This document shows, one piece after another, positions 56,501-64,000 of a DNA stretch of 64,000 bases. Under the pieces are notes generated by a model. It saw only the letters and a list, made by a program, of their open reading frames with translations. It had not been told where the DNA came from and ran no database searches. The position numbers were made by a program, and so were the translations under genes. How positions within the stretch are numbered: the first letter of the stretch is position 1; every line of letters starts with the position of its first letter. The stretch spans positions 131,501 through 195,500 of the forward strand of contig OZ005605.1 in the NCBI GenBank assembly GCA_963930655.1, written 5' to 3'. Source of the stretch: Myrica gale (taxonomy: Eukaryota > Streptophyta > Magnoliopsida > Fagales > Myricaceae).

Positions 56501-58761
56501 ATTTTCTACATATGCCTGTAGAGCAGCAGTTAATCTATCTTAGTTGTGAACAATATGAAAAAGGAAACACAAAAAACTCCCCTATCTGAAAAGTAACGAC
56601 ATCATTACCCCCCCCCCCCCAAAAAAAAAAAGTAACCACATCGCCCTAAATGTTTGTCCGCTTAAAAAAAGTTGCTAAATGAACTGATACCAAGTGGATT
56701 GTCATAACAAACAATATTTTTGTGGTAAGACTAAATTGGAAAATGGTAAATCTTGAGGTTTCCAGACTCTGATCATACAGGTACGCAAAGGAAGATAAAA
56801 AGAGTTGCATAGTTTGTTTATATGTACCTTTTACATTTGAAAACATTTCAACCCTCACTTTAGTCAGCCCACCCATGAACTCTGAAAAGCAATTGGAGGG
56901 CCACCCTTTTGCCTGATACAATGCTGGCATACCACTTTAATTACAAACATAAGCTTCTGAGTTTGTGTCCGTCGATGTTGTAGTCATACACTTATGATTC
57001 CACAGTTCCAATGGGAGCTTTTTCCTATATATGATCCACTGTGATAAAGACTGGGACTTGAATGAAGTCTCAAGCCTAAAACCTAATTGACTTTCTTCTC
57101 TGACAGGTGAAAAAGATGGAAGAAGATTGAGGTCTTTCATTCCAGATGAGCGTGTTATGCACAGACCTTGGATGTCTTTCCTTAATGAAAATGAGACTAT
57201 TCTTTCAACAATTTATGGTGCTTCAAAACCACTGCAGCATGTAATTTTAGATCCCATCCTTCTTGGGCTTGCAAATGCACCCTTGTAGATTCCTTTGTTA
57301 CCGATAATGTACCCTCCTTTTCATTGAAGTATGACCAATTATGTGGATATTCCATATTATAATGTACATGTGCCGTTTATTAATTAAGCACTGCATTATG
57401 CGGTAGCCATCGTCTTTATCATATACTATCATTACATGATTCCCCACTCATTTTATTCATAAAATCATTTGGGATATCATGAAACCCATGCAAGACCAGT
57501 TTTGCCGGCAAGAGACAGGCCTGCCAGGAACCTTTGGACTGTGTAAAAGTCTAGACAAACAAGGCAGAAGGTGTATGCAGATATGAAAAAAAAAAAATGC
57601 ATCCAGCTTTTAGGCATTTGACTAGAAAAATGTTATCACTTCCTTTCCATTTACTGGTTCACAGTATCATCTATAAGAGCTGACAAATATTCTTACCATG
57701 TGTAGGTGAATCAACAAGATTTGAGTTATAAAGAAAGCTTGATGTTGTTTGTTAAAGATTTGGGACCCACAGCCCAAATGGTTGCTGAAAAGAAGTTACA
57801 ATTGTCAGCTGATACATCAAAGTACCAGACTTCAAATAATTGGTTCCAAGCTCAAAACTGTCATACTGATATGGAAGCTAATGTTGCCCAATGGAGGCCT
57901 AGTACTTCTAATACTACAATCACTACACCTAAATCCAAGAATGTCCTGGACCTCCTCCATGGAAAGCCATCTGTGATCAGGAATTCCTGTGACAGAATAA
58001 ATTTCGGGGATGCTGACAAAGGACAAGAGGCTACTGTTGGTGACAAAATGAGCGTTCATGGGGATGTAGCGGCAGTGGCACTCAACAGAAGCACGAGTGT
58101 CCATGGTGCTTTTGATGTGGAAGTTCATGCCAATGATGATAAGAAAAGTCTTGGGGATCATAGTTGTGGGGTTCAACTGGATTCATATTCCTTCCCAGCT
58201 GGTGTTGGAGATTTGAATTGCTTAGTTGCTAAACCTCAAAACATGAGCAACGAGTCGGCGGCACTGGAACTGGACAAGGGCGGTCTGGATCACCATCAAG
58301 CACAGTTTTTGGAGTCCGCTTCCAAGTGTTCCAAGTCAAATGTGCCAGAATCCCTATTAGGGAAAAATTATAGTTCTCCATCTTCATGGACTCTTCAGAC
58401 CAATGGGGATAATGCCATGTCAAGTTCTTGTCAAGTCGAGGATGCCAGGCCCTTATCGAGTTTGGAGTATCTGATGGAACATGATCGAGTCATAGCTGCA
58501 CAGGGCGCTAATGATAGAGCTTATAGATCATCCGTGGCTGGCCAAACATCAAAAGCAGACCAACCAATGCCTCAGGCTTCCCAATTTGTTTCTGATCTAC
58601 CATATCTAAGAACACGTCTTGACCAGACAAGTGCTTTGGGATCGGATAGATTCTCACAGCAGCTAAGTCCATGTAGTAAGGGGCCCCCTCTCCCCAAAAT
58701 GAGTTACCAAAGGGGTTCAACCTGTACCCAGTCAAGCAGACTTGATCACCCAGTCTCATAG
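53560..58761 (+). CDS. Bromodomain protein
   Basis: Eleven exons: 53560-53567, 53670-53916, 54491-54533, 54636-54698, 54807-54885, 55052-55097, 55198-55296, 55967-56035, 56143-56461, 57107-57240, 57706-58761; 720 aa in all. The first exon codes only MS plus two bases. The bromodomain spans about 133-235: MPDKCVLQLILDILQRRD, YYEIIEEPMDFGTMRAKL, then NAMHFNSSATLYF, where Asn 209 is the expected acetyl-lysine-binding residue. Basic patches GRKRKLR (63-69) and RKRSRRRR (249-256) should send it to the nucleus. The long last exon is Ser/Asn/Gln-rich with no known domain. Such proteins read acetylated histones. It resembles a small plant bromodomain group that I cannot name surely. Confidence 0.9.
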
Positions 58762-58854
58762 TGTAAATCAACAGCGATCTTCATTAGATAAATATCGTAC
58801 TCATTTAGCAGCTCAGCTGTAAGATACAGATAGTTCTGCACTCAAGACTTCTAA

Positions 58855-58867
58855 GAGAGAGAGATAT

Positions 58868-58893
<26 letters not shown>
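58855..58893. repeat. GA microsatellite after the bromodomain gene
   Basis: A GA-rich run broken by one ATATA, about 95 bp past the stop, so probably in the 3' UTR. Confidence 0.9.
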
Positions 58894-58899
<6 letters not shown>

Positions 58900-59518
58900 G
58901 ATCTCCAAATAGTTATGTGTCGAGCTTCTCATGTCTTCTGGGCTACGCTTTGGTAGTTTACATAATCTAAAGTTTGGACTGATTCAAATAAAATGAGATT
59001 TGAGACATTCCGTCACGTCTACATTTCTCTCCGACGTACCATCATTTAATTATTATTATTATTATTATTCGGATCAATACCATATTAATTTGGTTGGAAA
59101 AATTGGATCATCTTATAACACGACTATTTAATTAGAGATGGATGTGCCTTTCCAGTGTGCCACAACAACGTTTATGCGTTGTCACCCAACACGTCAATCC
59201 GTCCGCCCTAATTAGAGATGGATGTAACGGGATTCTCTCTCACCCTCTTTAAAAAAATAAAATAAAATGAATATTTTTGCTTTTTAAATATTAATTACAC
59301 CCGAGAGAGTTGAGTTAAAACTTGAAGACGTGGGAACTGGGAATAGATTTTCAGTCCGAGAAACAATACTGTGTTCATTTCCGCCAGAGCAGATATATTC
59401 TTCCTTCTTCTCCTTCCGTGATCGTGGTAGTGACGGTGACGATTCAAGTGTCGTAGATCGGGACGGTGAATGTTGTATGTATATAGAACAGGAGGAGAAA
59501 CATTCTGTATAAAGGAAA
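58894..59518. other. Spacer between bromodomain and coiled-coil genes
   Basis: It holds the end of the first 3' UTR and the promoter and 5' UTR of the next gene. An ATT triplet run stands near 59046-59070. No gene is visible. Confidence 0.5.
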
Positions 59519-62500
59519 ATGGCATACCGAAGAAGGCAGGGGATTACAAGGACATCCACCTTCCAAGAAGAGATAAATTGCCCACCGGATGACAATAATC
59601 TATCAAATTCTTCTTCTTCATCTCTTGCCGCCCAGGCAATCCGGGCCTCCGCTGCTCATCGAGAATCCTCTCTTTCCTCAGCCTACGCCGACTCTGCTTT
59701 CGCCTCTCCTCGTCATCCTCTTCCTTCCAAGGTCGTTTCTTTGTGATCTCCCTTTTAATTGTGTCTTTCAACACAACACTACTAGATATCTCCGAGGTTT
59801 CTTCAACAAGCATATATTGTTTATGTGTTAAAAGTGGAATTGGATATCGCTCTTCTCCCACACACAAACGACCAAAATCTCTTTGATCTGTCTCTCTTGC
59901 TTCCATGTTCGAATCTCGGAGTGTTTCTCTGTTTTCTAGATTGCTGATCCTGCCCATGTTTTCCAGTTATGATGGTGGGAAGCTTTTCTTCTGTTCTTTG
60001 CTTTAGGAATATTCTATACCCAAATGGCATACAAATTACAAACCCTCGTAGTACATGTTATTTTTGGAGAGTTTGATACCTTTTATTTTTCCGTTTTCCT
60101 AAGAAGTTTCATGGAGTTTACCACCTTTTTTGTTTTTTGAAATTGATACCTGAACATGTAGCTTTCACCAAATTAGTGTATAGCTATTAATCAGGTTCTT
60201 GTCGTCTAGCTATCTCTGTGGGTGTGATGCGATGTGATGCCTGAAAATACAGAGCTTTCCGGCCTATGGCGATGCATCAACAAAAGGCGACTCCAAATCT
60301 GGATTTTGGGGTGTTCTTGCTCGAAAAGCTAAAGCAATTCTTGAGGATGATAGCCTGGCCCAGCAAGATGATACACCTGAAAAAGTGAGAGTGCAGGCCT
60401 TCAATGCCTCAACAGGTGGCCGGGTAATATATAAAGTTAATATCTTTTTCTTGCATGAGGCCAGCACGAACTAGAACAACCCAGATGACTTAATTTCGAA
60501 GATGGAAACTACTTTTCCTAACTGCAGTTTCGAAATACACTAAGGCCATTACCATGTTACTTGCTGAATTCCATTGTTTGTTCGCTCTTTCTTTTTATTA
60601 TTATTTTTATAGCAATTCCAGCAGTCATATCCATCGGCTGAAAACTTCAAAAAGGACAGTCCTAAATTACGGAAGGGTTTGGATGCAATCACATCTTCCC
60701 TTAATCAAATTGGCGACTCCTTTGAGAAGGCTTTCGAGGTAAAAAATTTCAAATCATGTGAGGTGAATGGATGTTTTCTTGAATTATATTAATTTTGCTT
60801 GCCTTGTCAAGCCAATTGTAGCTAACTTTGATATTTTCGTATCTTATTTTCTTCTTGATAATCTATCTGTATCTTGCGTTATCTACTAGCTTACTGAGAT
60901 ATTTCTTGCTTAGTAACTGCTGGGTGTAGATTTCAGAATTATGTATCCACATACACAAATTTTCCCCCTGTTCCAATCGAGTGTTATCTAGGAATAGTTA
61001 CAACAAATGACCTCCTTGTGATCAGTGTGATTTCTTCTTCTTTTTCCGAAAGTGCCATCAAACTAAAATAGAGCGATCATTTTTGTCCCAATGAATGAGC
61101 GCTCTGTCTGGATTAGAAAAAAAGAAAGATTAAGCTCTCTGTCATGATAGTTGGACCTCACGAAGTTTTGGAGTTTCATGGAAGAAGCAGCTTTGCTCTT
61201 TGATTCAGAAATAGAGCAGCTGTGTTTCCACCCATGTCGAGATCCAACTGGGGATTTAACTCATGACAGAATTAATCAATTGGGATGGAAAGTATCATTT
61301 TACTTAAAATCACAAGAAAACTTCGTAACACTTTCCAAAGAGAGAGGGGGTAGTTTGCCATAGTGATAGAATTTGTGTTTTGCCCTATCAATTATTGATG
61401 GAATGATTAGTGGGAATAATTGGAAATGCGCTTCATAATTGATGTTCACTTTGTAGTTGGGCAAGATTGATGACCACCTATTCTTCTTAGTTCTGAAGAG
61501 CCATCAAATAGCTTATTTACTGAAATGGGATCTCGGGCTCATGTAAACCTCATATGGAGTATTTGACAAATATAAATATTTTTATTTTTCAATGGACACT
61601 TAAATATGGAAACCTTTGGCTTGAAAAATTTGCCTCTCTAAAATAAAAAAGCAAAACATAACGAGACAGCAACCTTTATTATTCCCCCCCCCCTGTAGTT
61701 CATACCTTCTTCCAAGTACGAAAATGGAATCAACATGCTTCACCAAGATTTCTTTTGCTTTCAGGAAGGTCGCACAATGGTGGAAAATAAGACCGCGGAC
61801 ATCATCCAAGAAACCCGCAAGCTCCAAGTCAAGCGAAGAGGAAATCATTTCGAGACACGAAATCAGGCTCCCAATGTGAATAATCAATGGCAGCAACCAA
61901 CAGAACCACAGATTCAAACCAACCCTGAAACTCAACTCAAGGCATCTCGCGACGTAAGGTGGCAACTATGTAATTGTGCATGACTGGTTCATGTTTTGAA
62001 TGTAGTAGGTTTTAATCATTTGACTTGATTACTCTGATTAGTCTATAGTTAATGTCAAGTTAGTCAGCAGGGGAGGCATACCTTGGTTTTTCCAGCAGGT
62101 GGGGATCCAAAAGAAGAAAAATGAATCTGTTTTGTAGACTAGTTCTATGACTCCATCTACATTAGACAATCTTCACCAATTTAAGTCTAAACTTTCAGTT
62201 ATCTGAATTTTCAATTGCTTTATAAACCGTGTTTATGGGATGAAGAAAGGTATAAGTTGATGCGGTATGTTGCAGCTTATTCTTTGTATTTTTATTTTTT
62301 TAACGCTCATTATGATACTCAATTTTAATTATTTCACTTTTATGGTACTTGCAATTCTCAGTTTTTACGAACCTATTCTAGCTTTGAAATGGATAATTGG
62401 CCTTTTTTGCTGCTCGCAGGTTGCCATGGCAACAGCTGCCAAAGCAAAACTACTTCTCCGGGAGCTGAAAACAAATAAAGCAGATTTAGCTTTTGCAAAA

Positions 62501-63263
62501 GAACGGTGTACTCAACTAGAAGAAGAAAATAAACTTCTTCGAGAGAATCGTGAGAAGGGAGACAACCGTGCAGATGAAGACTTGGTATTTTCACTTTTTC
62601 TTTTGTTTTAAGTGCGCCAAGAGTATTACTTATGCATTGAATTCCTCTGTTTATTCTGATGCTTATAGTTCGAGGTTGAATATTCTGAAGTTATTGCATT
62701 CTGTATGGATTTCAGTATGCAGTAATTAGCATACCTGTACCTTAATTTCCAATGGTAGAGGAGAGGGATTGTCATCCTCCATTTATAATTTGTGTTTTTG
62801 TTGTTTCTTTGTGGCTGGGTTTAAATAACTGTTCTATTGCACATATCTGTGAACTCAGATCCGCCTTCAATTGGAGACACTTGTGGCTGAGAAGGCGCGT
62901 TTGGCGCATGAGAATTCGGTGTATGCTCGTGAAAACCGCTTCCTAAGGGAAATTGTTGAATACCACCAACTCACCATGCAGGATGTTGTTTATATCGATG
63001 AAGGAATTGAAGAAGTAACAGAAGTTTATCCCATATCAATGCCAGGAGTCTCCAAAATGCTCTCCATTTCCCCACCCTCTCCTACATCACCACCTTCACC
63101 TTCTGAAGTTTCCCCATCAGTAAGCCCGCCAGCAACGGAGGAAACCTTTCCTGCAGGGGTCATGCCACCACAAGAAAATAATGAGGTCCTAGGCAGCGAG
63201 AGTTCAAATCCAGATGCTGCTGAGGAAGAAGATACAAAAAGACCCTCTGTACCTTCTTCCTAA
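59519..63263 (+). CDS. Coiled-coil protein of unknown function
   Basis: Six exons: 59519-59731, 60253-60423, 60613-60738, 61765-61953, 62420-62584, 62859-63263, all whole codons, 422 aa. Start [19 protein letters not shown], then a Ser/Ala-rich region ([20 protein letters not shown]). The middle has [14 protein letters not shown] (about 82-95) and a segment pairing Phe, Leu and Lys (exon 3). A heptad-like, Leu/Glu/Lys-rich coiled coil runs from about 238 to 335 with one break. The C-terminus is Pro/Ser-rich ([12 protein letters not shown]) and then acidic. I believe similar proteins are annotated as uncharacterised in plants, but I cannot name the family. A cytoskeletal or scaffold role would be a guess. 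Confidence 0.85.
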
Positions 63264-64000
63264 ATAGAGCTTCCTGTTCTTCATCAAAGATTTAATTATT
63301 CGTTCATTTTTTTCAATTCCTATTGTGCCATTGTTTTTGTCGGAGGAAGAGGGGCAAGAAGAAGTGGAGTTTTCACTAGATTATTTAATTTTCACAATTA
63401 CAGCGGTTGGGGGTGAAGTGTTTTCCATGTCCTTTTTACTCCAAGCCAGACAATAACTAATGTTTTCCTTCTTTGTTTAACTCCTGAAGGGTCTGTTGGC
63501 TTTTGGCGTGGTTGAGAATGTGATATATGGAACTCATCTGTTGCACATAAACTCCCTTCCATTTTTTTTTCTATGCAAAAACTTTCGTTCCGCAACCAAA
63601 GGAATACAAAAGAGAGGCTTCAAGGGGACCTTGACCAATAATTCTGTCGGGACAAAATAACAAGTAAAAAAATGGAGAGGAACAATTCCCGAAAGCAGCC
63701 CACTTTGTCAAGCAAGAGGAATTAGCTTGACGTGGAACTTTATTACTTAAATAAAGTTCCACGATAAGCAGTCTCAGTCATTTCACGGATGACTTCGATA
63801 GAGGATCCCATTAGATATGCTTGTTGGCTCCATTGAATGGCAAGACAGATAGGTAGGCTTAATTATCAATTTTCCGTGAGCCAGCCATGGATTTTATAAA
63901 TAAAAGGCCAATTTTGAAAATATTCAAAATAAGAGACCCATATGACTACTATTGATTTCTATATACTTTTTTTTATAAGTAAATTATTTTTTGTTGAACT
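63264..64000. other. 3' flank of the coiled-coil gene
   Basis: It contains the 3' UTR and then AT-rich DNA to the window end. The only structure I see is the short hairpin at 63731-63763. Confidence 0.5.
63731..63763. repeat. Perfect 14-bp inverted repeat
   Basis: CGTGGAACTTTATT and its exact complement, separated by five bases (ACTTA). It lies about 470 bp past the coiled-coil gene's stop. Confidence 0.8.

Overview
This is nuclear genomic DNA from a flowering plant, most likely a eudicot. The genes have GT-AG introns, short exons and long AT-rich introns. The protein families are plant ones (MED33/REF4, PILS, CML42, MAKR, LEA_2), and the spaces between genes are full of plant transposable elements. 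I could not fix the species. Nothing here looks bacterial, organellar or viral: there are no operons, CRISPR arrays or rRNA genes.

Layout: (1) 491-9068, minus strand, a 12-exon gene for Mediator tail subunit MED33 (REF4/RFR1 family). (2) 10877-13622, two plus-strand single-exon LEA_2 (NDR1/HIN1-like) membrane protein genes in tandem. (3) 14232-19353, an intact-looking young Ty1/copia retrotransposon on the minus strand, with LTRs that look identical, a 5-bp target duplication, unusual LTR ends and one in-frame TAG between gag and pol. (4) 20462-21151, minus strand, an unrecognised acidic protein with cyclin-docking-like motifs. (5) 22599-24734, small inverted-repeat elements and an LTR-like fragment. 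(6) 25161-25796, a CML42-type calcium sensor. (7) 26663-30078, a solo LTR with perfect target duplication, a 0.7-kb inverted-repeat element and a tandem repeat of about 228 bp. (8) 30855-32239, a MAKR-type kinase regulator, followed 117 bp after its stop by a 3.1-kb non-autonomous CACTA element (32357-35472). (9) 36605-37329, a Mutator-like inverted-repeat element, then about 3 kb of gene-poor DNA and a 275-bp hAT-type MITE (40540-40814). (10) 41797-47437, a 10-exon PILS6-like auxin carrier. (11) 49385-51055, minus strand, a RING-H2 E3 ligase with a C-terminal membrane segment. (12) 53560-58761, an 11-exon bromodomain protein. (13) 59519-63263, a 6-exon coiled-coil protein of unknown function.

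The genes are independent transcription units and not a cluster with one shared pathway. Exon joins were chosen by GT-AG signals, reading-frame phase and remembered family similarity. The five spliced models of known exon number (MED33 1329 aa, MAKR 324 aa, PILS 413 aa, bromodomain 720 aa, coiled-coil 422 aa) each sum to a whole number of codons, which supports them. I found no clear sign of an undescribed molecular system. The most useful observations are the transposon structures: the copia element's ends and stop codon, the CACTA element carrying exon-like sequence, and several target-site duplications readable directly in the sequence.
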